From: Burkholderia anthina
Lineage (GTDB): Bacteria; Pseudomonadota; Gammaproteobacteria; Burkholderiales; Burkholderiaceae
Reading direction: 5' to 3'
DNA length: 64,000 nucleotides
Assembly: GCF_001547525.1 (NCBI RefSeq)
Contig: NZ_LNJP01000003.1
Span: forward strand, 1,984,001 to 2,048,000
Positions 45,001 to 54,666 of the stretch are shown piece after piece (position 1 is the first letter of the stretch; every line of letters starts with the position of its first letter). The position numbers and the translations under genes were made by a program. Below the pieces are notes generated by a model. The model worked only from the letters and a program-made list of their open reading frames with translations. It did not search any database and had not been told where the DNA came from.

Positions 45001-46419
45001 GCGAGCGTCGTCCACGGCGAGGCCGCGCGCATCGTCGCGGCGTTCGTGCCGGCCGATCGCGCGGCAGCGGACACGGCGCCGTCATCGCTCGCCGAGGCCG
45101 GCATGGCCGACACGATGCCGGCGGAAGCGGCCGTCGCGCGCGCCGTCGCCGGCCGGCTGCTCGATGATGACGCGGGCCTGCCGCCGTCGCTGCGCGCGCA
45201 TTGGCACGCAAACGGCGACGCATCGATGGCCGTCGACGCGGCGCTCGATCGGCTCGACTGGCAGGCAACCGATCTGGGCGAGCTGACGGCCGCGCTGCGC
45301 GCGCTCGCCGCCGATCCGGATACCGCCGCGCAGCGCGTGCCGCTGGACCCGTGCGTGGCGCCGCTCGCGTTCGCGACGCGTTTGCCGGACGGCGCCCGCG
45401 CGTTGCGCGCGTTCGCCGCCGCGCTGGACGCGCAGGCCGCGGCACACGCAGGGGCATTGCGCGTCGCGGTGCTCGATGCGCGCGCGGGCCAGGCGCTCGA
45501 TGCGGGGCTCGGCGTGCTCGACGATCCACGCTTCGACGTGACGCTGTTCGACGTGTCGCCCGGCCTGCTGCACGACGCCGGGGCACGCTTCACGCGAACG
45601 CTGCCGGCGTTGCAGACGATGCAGGACGGCTTGCTGCCCGCCCGTCATCTCGGCGCATTCGATTGCGTGATCAGTTTCGCGGCGGCGCACCTGCGCGACG
45701 ATCCGCGCGACGCGTTCCGGATCGCGGCCGCGCTGCTCGCGCGGGACGGCCGCCTGCTGCTCGCCGACGTGCTGCGCGATTCGCCGCTGCGCGAACTCGT
45801 CGCGGGCGTCGTGGGCGATGCGTCGCCGCCGCGGCTGTTCGCCCACGACGCGCTTGCGGCGGCCGCGCACGCATGCGGCTTTGCGGTCGATGCGCGGAGC
45901 TGGCGCTCGGCGGCGTTCGCGTGCATCGATGCGCGCCGGACCGGCGAGCCGATCGCGCAGGCGGCGCTGGCCGACTGGCTGCGCGACCGGTTGCCCGACG
46001 CGATGCGCCCCGATGCGCTGTGGTGGGCGCCGCGCTGGCCGCTGAACGCGAACGGCAAGATCGATCGCCGGGCGTTGGGGGACGCGCTCGCGCGCGCACT
46101 CGGCGACGCACCGGCCGCGCACGACGCGTTCGTGCCGGCCGACGATCGGCACGCGACATTGCTCGCCTGCTGGGAGCAGGCGCTCGGCCGCGCGGCGAAC
46201 GCGCGTGACGCGACGTTCTTCTCGCTCGGCGGCGACAGCCTGCTCGCGACACGGCTGCTCGCGCAACTGCGCGAGCGGCTCGGCGTGCGGATCGGGATGG
46301 CCGCGTTCTACCGGCAGCCGACGCTCGCCGGTCTCGCGGCGCAGCTCGACGCACTGACGCCTGCGGCGCCTGCCGATGGCGACGCATCGTTCGCGACGAT
46401 CGAGGAGGGCGTGCTGTGA
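42028..46419 (+). CDS. pchE: NRPS PchE, dihydroaeruginoic acid synthetase
   Basis: The 1463-residue NRPS runs: aryl carrier domain (LLSCGLDSIRLM, Ser58), cyclisation domain with DLLAAD (D253-D258) instead of the condensation HHxxxDG, cysteine adenylation domain (YVIYTSGSTGVPKG near 711, ATEAGIWSN, YRTGDRGRYWPDG, GREDRQVKVRGHRIELGEIE). A methyltransferase-like region inserted in the A domain follows (LRVAVLDARAGQALDAGLG, FDCVISFAAAHLRD) and is known from PchE to act as epimerase. It ends with A10 (NANGKIDRRAL) and a peptidyl carrier (FFSLGGDSLLATR, Ser1404). It joins salicylate to cysteine and cyclises the thiazoline. ATG 42028 (AAGG upstream) is preferred to GTG 42022. It overlaps pchF by 4 bp. 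Confidence 0.94.
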   Translation: MSQTVVDSTTDHSDPSCCSPADFRARLVELIAELLDESVDEIASLDDDEDLLSCGLDSIRLMYLQTRLNRLGHALTFDALARTPTLGAWAALLANAPPVARAARAARAEAVVAAEAVDVHAPFELSAVQQAYWLGRGAGEVLGNVSCHAFLEFRSRAIDPVRLDIACRRVRERHPMLRARFDGGRQQILAESNAPVFAHADWRDRTAADAQAEWVSLRAFRSHECLDVEHAQVFMMGLVQMPGGEDRVWLSVDLLAADVDSVRLLMQEIGVAYAEPAALPAAPSTWFPAWLARRAAETRDARAAARDAWQARLAALPEGPALPLARAPETIRAPRFSRVAHTLSADELARLQARAAQHGVTLSSVFGAAFAAVLARWSGRQAFLLNVPLFDRHGDAPDLGRVIADFTTLLLVECDVRADASAADTVRAFQQRLHGAIAHAAYPALDVLRDARRQGMPRAAPVVFSCNLGDESFVPDAFAQVFGDLHDMISQTPQVWLDHQLYRVPGGALLAWDCVDGLFPDGMIDAMFGAYVAFMQALCDRDWRWPIAVELPSAQRRVRDTLNALPACGRARPLHHDFFALAAREPAAVALRCGDRAVTRGELAAQALAVAGGLRAAGIGHGDAVEISLPRGPAQVAAVFGVLAAGACYVPLDVAQPVARKALIERAAGVKAAIGDIACADGPLPHVGIAALLRHAPLAAPLAVAPQATAYVIYTSGSTGVPKGVEMTHAAAINTIDAIDALLGVSADDRLLAVSALDFDLSVYDLFGALGAGAELVLPTQDEARDAARWIELIAQHRVTLWNSAPALLEMALAVPAASDACRSVRAALLSGDWIALDLPARLRERCGDACAFHALGGATEAGIWSNVQTVRDVPPHWRSIPYGRPLPGQAYRVVDGDGRDAPDYVPGELLIGGDSLARGYRNDPELTAQRFVQHASGRWYRTGDRGRYWPDGTLEFLGREDRQVKVRGHRIELGEIEAALAAHPLIDGACASVVHGEAARIVAAFVPADRAAADTAPSSLAEAGMADTMPAEAAVARAVAGRLLDDDAGLPPSLRAHWHANGDASMAVDAALDRLDWQATDLGELTAALRALAADPDTAAQRVPLDPCVAPLAFATRLPDGARALRAFAAALDAQAAAHAGALRVAVLDARAGQALDAGLGVLDDPRFDVTLFDVSPGLLHDAGARFTRTLPALQTMQDGLLPARHLGAFDCVISFAAAHLRDDPRDAFRIAAALLARDGRLLLADVLRDSPLRELVAGVVGDASPPRLFAHDALAAAAHACGFAVDARSWRSAAFACIDARRTGEPIAQAALADWLRDRLPDAMRPDALWWAPRWPLNANGKIDRRALGDALARALGDAPAAHDAFVPADDRHATLLACWEQALGRAANARDATFFSLGGDSLLATRLLAQLRERLGVRIGMAAFYRQPTLAGLAAQLDALTPAAPADGDASFATIEEGVL

Positions 46420-49400
46420 GCTTCGACGACGTGCTCGATCTCTGCCGCGAACGGCAGATCGAACTGTGGTGCGACGACGGCGGCCAGTTGCGCTATCGCG
46501 CGCCGGCCGGCGCGCTCGACGCGGATCTCGCCGCGCGCATCAAGGCCGAACGCGATGCGTTCGTCCGTTTCCTTCAGGGCGGCGCGTGGCGCAGCGATCC
46601 AGCGCGCCAGTACGAACGGTTCGCGCTGACGCCGGTACAGGCCGCGTACGTGCTCGGCCGGCACGAATCGTTCGACTTCGGCGGCAGCGCCTGCCATCTG
46701 TACGTCGAATACGACGAACCGAAGGATCTCGACTGCGTGCGCTTCGAAGCCGCGTGGAATGCATGCGTCGCCCGCCATCCGATGCTGCGCGCGATCGTCG
46801 AGGACAACGCATGGCAGCGCGTGCTGCCCGATGTGCCGTGGCAGCCGCTCACCGTGCACGACCTGCGCGACGCCGACGCGAACGCATTCGACGCCCACCT
46901 GAACCGCGTGCGCGAGCGCCTCGACCATGCGGTGCACGCGCTCGACCGCTGGCCGGTGCTGCAGCCGGAAGTGAGCGTCGGGCCGGACGGCGCGGTGCTG
47001 CACCTGTCCGTGGATTTCACGTTGATCGACTACGCGAGCCTGCAATTGCTGCTCGCCGAATGGCGGCGCCGTTACGACGATCCGCAATGGCAACCGGCGC
47101 CGCTCGACGCGACGTTCCGCGACTATGTGATGCATGAAGCGCAGGCCGGCACGCGTGCCGACCATGCACGCGACAAGGCGTGGTGGCTCGCCCGGCTCGA
47201 CGATCTGCCCGCACGTCCCGATCTGCCGGTGGTGCCCGCGCTGCGCGCCGACGGGCGGCCGCGCTTCACGCATCGGCATGCGCGGCTCGATCGCGCGCAA
47301 TGGGCCGCGCTGAGCGGCCATGCGAGCCGTTTCGGGCTGAGCGCGGCGAGCGTCGCGCTGGCCGCGTTCGCCGAGGTCGTCGGCCGCTGGAGCCAAGCGC
47401 CGGCGTTCTGCCTGAACCTGACGGTGCTGAACCGTCCGCCCGTGCATCCGCGCATCGATGCGGTACTCGGCGATTTCACCGCACTGAGCCTGCTTGCCGT
47501 CGACACGACGCACGGGCGCGATTTCGTCGAGCGCGCCCGCACAATTGGCGCGCGAATGTTCGACGATCTCGACCATCGCGCGTTCACCGGCGTCGACGTG
47601 ATGCGCGAACTCGCGCGGCGGCGCGGCAAGGATGCGGCGCTGATGCCGGTGGTGTTCACGAGCGGAATCGGCAGCGTCGGGCGCCTGCTCGGCGAGCACG
47701 CGGCGCGCGCCGAACCGCCGCGCTACATGATCAGCCAGACGCCGCAGGTGTGGCTCGACTGCCAGGTGACCGACCAGTTCGGCGGGCTGGAAATCGGCTG
47801 GGACGTGCGCGACGACCTGTTTCCGCACGGCATGCCGTCCGCGATGTTCGATGCGTATGTCGCGCTGCTGGGCCGGCTGGCCGACGATGCCGAATGGTGG
47901 TCGCGCGCGGGCGACATCGTATTGCCGTCCGCCGCGCCCGTCGCCGACGTGCATCCGGACGCCGATACGCATCTCGCGGCCGGGTTCGCCGCGCAGGCGC
48001 TGCGCACGCCCGATGCGCCGGTCGTGATCGATGCGCGGGGCGCACGCACGTACCGCGAGGTCGCGCAACATGCGGCGGCGCTGCGTGGCGCGCTCGAACG
48101 GGCCGGCGTCGGCGTGGGCGATACCGTCGCGGTGCTGATGCCGAAGTGCGCGCACCAGCTCGCGGCCGTGCTCGCGATCGTCCAGGCGGGCGCCGCGTAC
48201 GTCCCGGTCGACAGCCGCCAGCCGGCGCTGCGGCAGCAGGCGATCCTGCGCAATGCGCGGGTGCGCGCGGTCGTCAGCGTGCAGGCACTCGCGTTCGAAC
48301 ACGATGGTTGCGTGCGCATCGATATCGATGCATTGCCGATCGATCCGCAATGGCCGCCGCGCGCCGCGCGCGACGTCGCCCCCGATGCGTTGGCTTACGT
48401 GATCTACACGTCGGGCTCCACCGGCGAGCCGAAGGGCGTGATGCTGAGCCACGCGGCGGTGTGCAACACGCTCGCCGACATCAACGCGCGGCATGCGGTC
48501 GGCGCGGGCGACGTGGTGCTGGACCTGGCCGAACTGAGCTTCGACTTGTCCGTGTACGACTTTTTCGGCGCGACCGCGCGCGGGGCGTGCGTCGTGCTGC
48601 CCGACCCGGCGCGCGGCAACGATCCGTCGCACTGGGCCGAGTTGATGGCGCGCCATCGCGTGACGGTGTGGAACTCGGTGCCGGCACAGGGGCAGATGCT
48701 GATCGACTACCTCGAAGGCGAGCCGGCGCTCGACGTGCCGGGCCCGCGCCGCGTGCTGTGGTCGGGCGACTGGATTCCGGTGACGCTGCCGGCCCGCTGG
48801 TGGCGCCGCTGGCCCGACAGCGCGCTGTTCAGCCTCGGCGGCGCGACCGAGGCGTCGATCTGGTCGATCGAGCATCCGATCCGTCCGGAGGATACGCAGC
48901 TCGCGAGCATTCCGTACGGCCGCGCGCTGACCGGGCAGACGATGGAAGTGCTCGACGCACTCGGCCGGCCGTGCCCGCCCGGCGTGCGCGGGGAAATCCA
49001 TATCGGCGGCGTCGGGCTCGCGACGGGCTACGCGAACGATCCCGTGCGCACGGCCGAACGGTTCATCCGTCATCCGGACGGGCGCCGGCTTTACCGCACC
49101 GGCGACCTCGGGCGCGTGCGGGCCGACGGCTCGCTCGAATTCCTCGGCCGGCAGGACGATCAGGTGAAGATCCGCGGCTACCGGATCGAGCTGGCCGAGA
49201 TCGACGCGGCGCTGACCGCGCATCCGCTCGTCGGCGCGGCCGCGACGATCGTGCTCGGCGACGGCGCGGAGCGCCGGCTCGCCAGCTTCGTGTCGCTGCA
49301 CGGCGCGGACGCGCCTCCGTCGGCGCAGGACGACGCGCTGCACGAGATCGCGACGCATGTGCGTGCGGCATTCGACACGGCGCGCTGGCCCGCGCAGGCG

Positions 49401-51893
49401 GACGTGTCGCGCTCGGTCGCGCAACTCGAAACGGCGTGCGTGGCGTCGCTCGCCGCGTGGATCGTGCCGGCCGGCGGCCTGACGGCCGACGGCTCGACCG
49501 GCTTCGCGACGCTGTGCGAGCGGCTGCGTGTGCCGGCGGCGCGACGGCATCTGCTGCGCCACTGGCTCGCGATGCTGGTCGCGCACGGCGTGCTGGATGC
49601 GGACGGCGAAGACGGCTGGCGCATGCGGCCCGATGCCGGCGTCGTCGACGCGCTCGCATGCTGGGATGCATTCGCGCAGCACGCATCGCCCGATCTGTGG
49701 CCGGCCGTCCTCGTCGATTATTTCCGCGACAGCGCGGGATGCCTCGATGCGCAGATCGACGGCAGCGTATCGCCGGCCGGCCTGATGTTCCCGGAAGGCA
49801 CCGCGCATATCGCCGAAGCGATGTACAGCGACGGCGAGCACGCCCGCGCGCTGCATCGCGGGATGGCGCAGGCCGTGCGGGCGGTCGTCGCGCGCGAGCC
49901 TCGGCGCGCGTGGCGCATTCTCGAAATCGGCGCGGGCACGGCCGCCGCGACGCGGGCGATCGTCGATGCGCTCGCGCCGCTCGTCGAAGCCGGCACGCGC
50001 ATCGATTACCTGTTCAGCGACGTGTCGAGCTACTTCCTCGCAGCCGCGCGCGAGCGTTTCGCCGCGTATCCGTGGATGCGCTTCGTGCGCTTCGACATGA
50101 ACGCGCGATGCGACGCGCAGGGCATCGCGCCGCATTCGGTCGATATGACGATCAGCTCCGGCGCGCTGAACAATGCGCGCGACACGGTCGCGCTGATCGC
50201 CGGCTTGCGCGCGCTGTCGGCGCCTGACGCGTGGTGGGTGATCCAGGAACTGACGGCCGAGCATCCGGAAATCAGCATCAGCCAGGCGCTGATGATGGAG
50301 ACGCCGGACGATGCGCGGGCCGCATCGGCGCGATTGTTCGTGCCGCATGCGCAGTGGCTCGAATGGCTGCAGGCCGAAGCGGGCGATCGCGCGCTCGGTT
50401 GCGTCGCACCCGGCACGCCGCTCGCCGCGCTCGGCTACGACATCCTGCTGGCCCACGTGAAGCGCGGCGCGGCGCGCCTCGCGCCGGATGCGCTGCTGGC
50501 GTTCGTAGCCGAGCGCGTGCCGGGCTACATGGTGCCGTCGCAACTGCGCGTGCTCGAACGTTTGCCGGTGACCGCGAACGGCAAGATCGACCGCCGCACG
50601 CTGGCCGGCATCGCCGAGATCCGCGAACCGGCGCCGGCCGTGGCCCGATCGGCGCCCGCACCGGCGGCCGATCCGCTGTTGGCGCGGCTGATCGGCCTGT
50701 GGGAAACCGTGCTCGATACGCGCAACGTCTCGCCGGATCAGGACTTCTTCGCCGCCGGCGGTGATTCGCTGCTGATCGCGCAACTCGTGTCGCGGCTGCG
50801 CGGCGAGGAACCGCTCGCGCATGCGCATCCGTTCGACCGGCTGCTGCGCTGGGTGCTCGCGCAGCCGACGCCGGCCGCGTTCGCGCAATGCCTGCGCGAC
50901 GCGAGCGCGCAGCCGGCGGGCGCGATACCGACGGCCGCGCCTGCCGCCTCGCGCACGCCGCCTGCATCGGCGGTCGTCCATGCGCCGGCGCCGCGCGTGC
51001 GCGCGGCGGTGCGCCCGATTCCGCTCGCGCCCGGCGACGGCGTGCCGCGCGTGATCGTGCACGAAGGGCTCGGCACCGTGCATGCGTATCGTCCGGTGCT
51101 TCCCGCGCTCGCGCGGCTCGGCCCGGTGCTCGGCTTCGCGGTGCGCGACGCGCAGGACTACCTCGACCTGCCGGTGCGCCACCTGAACGCGACGCTCGGC
51201 CGGCGCTACGCGGATGCGCTGTGGCGCAGCGGCGTGCGTGAGGTCGACGTGCTGGGCTATTGCTCGGGCGGGCTGGTCGCGCTCGAAATGGCGAAGTCGC
51301 TGGTGCAGCTCGGCGTCGCGGTGCGCACGCTCGACATCGTGTCGAGCTACCGGATTCCGTACCTGATCGAGGACGAACGGCTCGTGCTGTTCAACTTCGC
51401 GGCGACGCTCGGGCTGCCGCTCGATGCGCTCGGCTTCCCGGAAACGTACGTGCTGGCCGACGCGCTCGCCGACGCGTTGAAGGCCGACCCCGCGCGGCTC
51501 GCGCCCGGCAGCCTGCAGGCGCAGCTCGAGATCTTCGGCGATTGCTGCGAGCCGGTCGATGCGCTGCGCCGCCGCGTGTTGCGCGCGGCGGCCGGCCTGT
51601 CGATGCAGGACGAACTCGCGCATCCGCTGCTCGACGAGCGCGAACGGCTTTACCGGCTCTTCATGCATTCGGTGCAGGCGTGCCACTGGGCCGGCGATGC
51701 GCCGTATGCGGGCGCGCTGCGGCTGTTCGTGCCGGAGCGCTGCAATCCGCTGATTCCGCAGCAGCGCGCGGCGCTCACCGATTACTGGACGGCGCAGGCG
51801 CTCGGCGGCATCACGGCCGTCGATATCCCTGGCGGTCATTTCGACTGCCTGAACGCCGCGTTCGTCGACACGCACCTGAAGGAGGCACGATGA
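46416..51893 (+). CDS. pchF: NRPS PchF, pyochelin synthetase
   Basis: The 1825-residue NRPS has an N-terminal docking domain (residues 1-60, DDVLDLCRERQIELWCDDGG) and a cyclisation domain with DFTLID (D200-D205). A cysteine adenylation domain follows (YVIYTSGSTGEPKG near 661, GATEASIWSIEHP, GRQDDQVKIRGYRIELAEID) and an inserted methyltransferase (ILEIGAGTAAATRAIVDAL near 1168) for N-methylation. It ends with a peptidyl carrier (FFAAGGDSLLIAQ, Ser1451) and a thioesterase. The thioesterase elbow reads GYCSGG, so the nucleophile is Cys1616 rather than Ser, with GGHFDC His1808. PchF adds and cyclises the second cysteine, methylates, and releases the product. It overlaps pchE and pchG by 4 bp. Confidence 0.94.
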   Translation: MSFDDVLDLCRERQIELWCDDGGQLRYRAPAGALDADLAARIKAERDAFVRFLQGGAWRSDPARQYERFALTPVQAAYVLGRHESFDFGGSACHLYVEYDEPKDLDCVRFEAAWNACVARHPMLRAIVEDNAWQRVLPDVPWQPLTVHDLRDADANAFDAHLNRVRERLDHAVHALDRWPVLQPEVSVGPDGAVLHLSVDFTLIDYASLQLLLAEWRRRYDDPQWQPAPLDATFRDYVMHEAQAGTRADHARDKAWWLARLDDLPARPDLPVVPALRADGRPRFTHRHARLDRAQWAALSGHASRFGLSAASVALAAFAEVVGRWSQAPAFCLNLTVLNRPPVHPRIDAVLGDFTALSLLAVDTTHGRDFVERARTIGARMFDDLDHRAFTGVDVMRELARRRGKDAALMPVVFTSGIGSVGRLLGEHAARAEPPRYMISQTPQVWLDCQVTDQFGGLEIGWDVRDDLFPHGMPSAMFDAYVALLGRLADDAEWWSRAGDIVLPSAAPVADVHPDADTHLAAGFAAQALRTPDAPVVIDARGARTYREVAQHAAALRGALERAGVGVGDTVAVLMPKCAHQLAAVLAIVQAGAAYVPVDSRQPALRQQAILRNARVRAVVSVQALAFEHDGCVRIDIDALPIDPQWPPRAARDVAPDALAYVIYTSGSTGEPKGVMLSHAAVCNTLADINARHAVGAGDVVLDLAELSFDLSVYDFFGATARGACVVLPDPARGNDPSHWAELMARHRVTVWNSVPAQGQMLIDYLEGEPALDVPGPRRVLWSGDWIPVTLPARWWRRWPDSALFSLGGATEASIWSIEHPIRPEDTQLASIPYGRALTGQTMEVLDALGRPCPPGVRGEIHIGGVGLATGYANDPVRTAERFIRHPDGRRLYRTGDLGRVRADGSLEFLGRQDDQVKIRGYRIELAEIDAALTAHPLVGAAATIVLGDGAERRLASFVSLHGADAPPSAQDDALHEIATHVRAAFDTARWPAQADVSRSVAQLETACVASLAAWIVPAGGLTADGSTGFATLCERLRVPAARRHLLRHWLAMLVAHGVLDADGEDGWRMRPDAGVVDALACWDAFAQHASPDLWPAVLVDYFRDSAGCLDAQIDGSVSPAGLMFPEGTAHIAEAMYSDGEHARALHRGMAQAVRAVVAREPRRAWRILEIGAGTAAATRAIVDALAPLVEAGTRIDYLFSDVSSYFLAAARERFAAYPWMRFVRFDMNARCDAQGIAPHSVDMTISSGALNNARDTVALIAGLRALSAPDAWWVIQELTAEHPEISISQALMMETPDDARAASARLFVPHAQWLEWLQAEAGDRALGCVAPGTPLAALGYDILLAHVKRGAARLAPDALLAFVAERVPGYMVPSQLRVLERLPVTANGKIDRRTLAGIAEIREPAPAVARSAPAPAADPLLARLIGLWETVLDTRNVSPDQDFFAAGGDSLLIAQLVSRLRGEEPLAHAHPFDRLLRWVLAQPTPAAFAQCLRDASAQPAGAIPTAAPAASRTPPASAVVHAPAPRVRAAVRPIPLAPGDGVPRVIVHEGLGTVHAYRPVLPALARLGPVLGFAVRDAQDYLDLPVRHLNATLGRRYADALWRSGVREVDVLGYCSGGLVALEMAKSLVQLGVAVRTLDIVSSYRIPYLIEDERLVLFNFAATLGLPLDALGFPETYVLADALADALKADPARLAPGSLQAQLEIFGDCCEPVDALRRRVLRAAAGLSMQDELAHPLLDERERLYRLFMHSVQACHWAGDAPYAGALRLFVPERCNPLIPQQRAALTDYWTAQALGGITAVDIPGGHFDCLNAAFVDTHLKEAR

Positions 51894-52942
51894 AGGTCCA
51901 TCCGCTGCCGGTCGTCGTGGCCGGCTCCCGTTTCGGCCAGTTCTATGCGGCGGGCCTCGCGGCGTCCGGTTCGTATCGCGTCGCCGGCATTCTCGGGCGG
52001 GGCAGCGCGCGCACCGCGGCGTTGGCCGCGCGCGTCGGCGCGCCGGTGTTCGACCGCGTCGAAGCGCTGCCCGACGACGTGCGCGTCGCCTGCGTCGCCG
52101 TCGGCGGCGCGGCGCGCGGCGAGCAAGGCGCCGCGCTCGCGTGCCGGCTGCTCGAACGCGGGATCGACGTCGCGATCGAGCATCCGCTGCTGCCCGACGA
52201 ATGGGACGGCGTGCTGCGCACCGCGTCGCGCCTGGGTCGCCGCTGCCTGCTCAACAGCTTCTATCCGAACCTGCCGGTCGTCGCGCGCTTCATCGCGGTC
52301 GCGCGACGGCTGTGCGAGACGAGCGCGCCCGTGCATGCCGATGTGGCGTGCTCGGTGCAGGCGAGCTACGCGGCGCTCGACGTGCTCGCGGCCGCGTTGC
52401 AGGGTGTCGGGCCGTGGTCGGTCGAACCGATCGGGCCGGCGCTGTCGTCGATGCGCGAATGCGCGCTGGTGCTCGCCGAAACGCCGGTGTCGCTGCGCGT
52501 GCACAACGAGATGGCGGCGGCCGACGACGGCCGGATGAGCCTGTTGTTCAGCATCACGCTGACGACCGACGCCGGCACCTGGACGCTCGCGTCGCCGCAC
52601 GGCCCGCTGTGGTGGGCGCCCGCGCTGCGCGAGCCGGCGACCGACGACGACGGCCTCTTTCCGATCTTCGGCGAGCCGGCCGGCGACACCATGCCGAGCA
52701 TCCAGATCTGCGACGACGCGCGGGACACGTGGGGCGAGATTTACGCGCGAAGCTGGCCGCAAGCCGCCGTGCGTGCGGTCGATCGGCTCGTGTCCGGCGA
52801 AGGGCTGCATGCGTGCAACCAGCGCGGCATCGACGTGGCGCGCGTCTGGCAGCAGTTGACCGCGCAACTCGGTTTTCCGGAGCAGCCGCCGGGCGATGCG
52901 CGCGCCGCGACGCTCGGCATGCTGCTGGAGCGTGCCGCATGA
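51890..52942 (+). CDS. pchG: Thiazolinyl imide reductase PchG
   Basis: The 350-residue NADPH-dependent reductase has a modified N-terminal Rossmann motif VVVAGSRFGQFYAAGL (GSRFG rather than GxGxxG), RVACVAVGGAARGEQGAALA, DVAIEHPLLPDEWDG and LLNSFYPNLP, matching the PchG/Irp3 family. It reduces one thiazoline ring on PchF to thiazolidine during pyochelin assembly. Coupled by 4-bp overlaps with pchF and pchH. Confidence 0.92.
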   Translation: MKVHPLPVVVAGSRFGQFYAAGLAASGSYRVAGILGRGSARTAALAARVGAPVFDRVEALPDDVRVACVAVGGAARGEQGAALACRLLERGIDVAIEHPLLPDEWDGVLRTASRLGRRCLLNSFYPNLPVVARFIAVARRLCETSAPVHADVACSVQASYAALDVLAAALQGVGPWSVEPIGPALSSMRECALVLAETPVSLRVHNEMAAADDGRMSLLFSITLTTDAGTWTLASPHGPLWWAPALREPATDDDGLFPIFGEPAGDTMPSIQICDDARDTWGEIYARSWPQAAVRAVDRLVSGEGLHACNQRGIDVARVWQQLTAQLGFPEQPPGDARAATLGMLLERAA

Positions 52943-54666
52943 ACGGGCCGCTGCTTTCGATGTTGCGGCCGTTCGCGGCGCCGCTCGTCGCCGCGGTGGC
53001 GTTGCAGGCGCTGGCCGGCATCGCGTCGCTCGTGCCGTGGCTCGCGCTCGCGCATTTCGCCGACGCATGGCGCGTCGCGACACGGCTCGACGCGGCCGGG
53101 CGCGTGTGGCTCGTCGCCGCCGTGGCGGCCGGCGCGTGCTGGCTGGGCGGCCAGACGGTCGCGCTGCACCTGACGCACCGCGTCGACGCCGATCTCGGCG
53201 ACCGTCTGCGCAAGCGCCTCGCCGATCATCTGCAGCGTTTGCCGCTGGGCTGGTTCGCGCGCGCGGGCAGCGACCGCGTCGCGCGCCACGTCGATCAGGA
53301 CGTGCGCGCGCTGCATCAGCTCGTCGCGCATGCGCCGGCCGATCTCACGCAGCTCGTCGTCGTGCCGTGCGCGGCGCTCGCGTGCCTGCTTTACCTGAAT
53401 CCCGTGCTGCTCGCGTTCGCGCTCGCGCCGCTCGCCGCCGGTGCGGCGCTGTTCCGCTGGATGCGCTCGGCGCGATTCGCGCCGGCCTTCGCGGCGCGCA
53501 ACGCGGCGCTCGAACGATTGATGGGCGACTACGCGCAGCTCGCGCAGAATCCGGCGCTCGTGCGGCAGTATCCGGGCGCCGGCATCGAGGCGGCCGCGCT
53601 GGCGTCGGCCGGGCATTTCTCGCACGCGTTCTCGGCGTGGGTCGGCCGCATCGGCGGGCTCGGCGCCTGCACACAGGTGCTGCTCGGCACGCCGTTCCTG
53701 CTTGCGTGGGTCGTGTTCGGCGCGACGTGGCTGACGGCCGGGCAGTTGCCGGTCGGCACGCTGTGCGCGTTCGCGCTGCTGGTCTGGGCCATCGCGGCGC
53801 CGGTGCGCGCGCTCGGTCATGGCGCCGATGCGTTGCGCGAGGCGCGCGCGGCCGCCGCGCGGCTCGACGCGTTGCTCGCGCAGCCGGGCTTGCCGGAACC
53901 CGCCGACGGCGCGGCGCAGGTGCCGCGCGATGCGTCGATCGAACTGCGCGGCGTGCAGGTCGACATCGACGGCGAGCCGATCCTGCGCGACATCGATGCG
54001 ACGATCGCGGCCGGCACGACCACCGCGATCGTCGGGCCGTCGGGCGCGGGCAAGAGCACGCTGCTGATGCTGCTCGCGCGCTTCATGGATCCGGATCGCG
54101 GCACGGTGCGGCTCGGCGGCGCCGATCTGCGCCGGCTCACATCGCAGACGCGCCGCGAACAGGTTGCGATGGTGTTCCAGCAAGCGACGGCGCTCGACGA
54201 TGTGTCGATTGCCGCGAACATCGCGCTGTACCGGCCCGATGCCGATCGCGACGCGATTCGCGCCGCCGCGCGCGCGGCCTGTCTCGACGCGCGCATCGAC
54301 GCATTGCCGGGCGGCTACGACTGCGTGTGCGGGCGCGACGTGCGCCTGTCCGGCGGCGAACTGCAGCGGCTGTCGATCGCGCGTGCGCTGCTGTCGCGCG
54401 CGCCGTTGCTGCTGCTCGACGAACCGGCGTCGGCGCTCGATCCGCAAACCGGGCGCGCGTTGCGCAACGCGCTGCGCGCCGACACGCGCACGCGCGTGAT
54501 CGTCAGCCACGATCTCGATGCGATCCGGCACGCGGACCAGATTCTCGTGATGGAACGCGGCCGCATCGTCGAACGCGGCACGCATGCGGCGCTGCTCGCC
54601 GCGCACGGGCTGTATGCGCGGCTCTGGCGCGAACGCGGCGCCGCAGGCGGGGAGGCCGCACGATGA
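52939..54666 (+). CDS. pchH: ABC transporter PchH (membrane-ATPase fusion)
   Basis: The 575-residue half transporter has six membrane helices in residues 1-310 (LVAAVALQALAGIASLVPWL, VWLVAAVAAGACWLGGQTVA) and a C-terminal ATPase with Walker A GPSGAGKST, LSGGELQRLSIARALL, LLLLDEPASALDP and HDLDAIRHADQILV. It is presumed to form a heterodimer with PchI for handling pyochelin or precursor at the inner membrane. It overlaps pchG and pchI. Confidence 0.9.
   Translation: MNGPLLSMLRPFAAPLVAAVALQALAGIASLVPWLALAHFADAWRVATRLDAAGRVWLVAAVAAGACWLGGQTVALHLTHRVDADLGDRLRKRLADHLQRLPLGWFARAGSDRVARHVDQDVRALHQLVAHAPADLTQLVVVPCAALACLLYLNPVLLAFALAPLAAGAALFRWMRSARFAPAFAARNAALERLMGDYAQLAQNPALVRQYPGAGIEAAALASAGHFSHAFSAWVGRIGGLGACTQVLLGTPFLLAWVVFGATWLTAGQLPVGTLCAFALLVWAIAAPVRALGHGADALREARAAAARLDALLAQPGLPEPADGAAQVPRDASIELRGVQVDIDGEPILRDIDATIAAGTTTAIVGPSGAGKSTLLMLLARFMDPDRGTVRLGGADLRRLTSQTRREQVAMVFQQATALDDVSIAANIALYRPDADRDAIRAAARAACLDARIDALPGGYDCVCGRDVRLSGGELQRLSIARALLSRAPLLLLDEPASALDPQTGRALRNALRADTRTRVIVSHDLDAIRHADQILVMERGRIVERGTHAALLAAHGLYARLWRERGAAGGEAAR

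Noticed and set aside
46308..51875. 1855-residue minus-strand open frame opposite pchF
   Set aside because: Shadow of pchF. Composition is extremely Arg-rich with no recognisable domain, and pchF has complete NRPS motifs.
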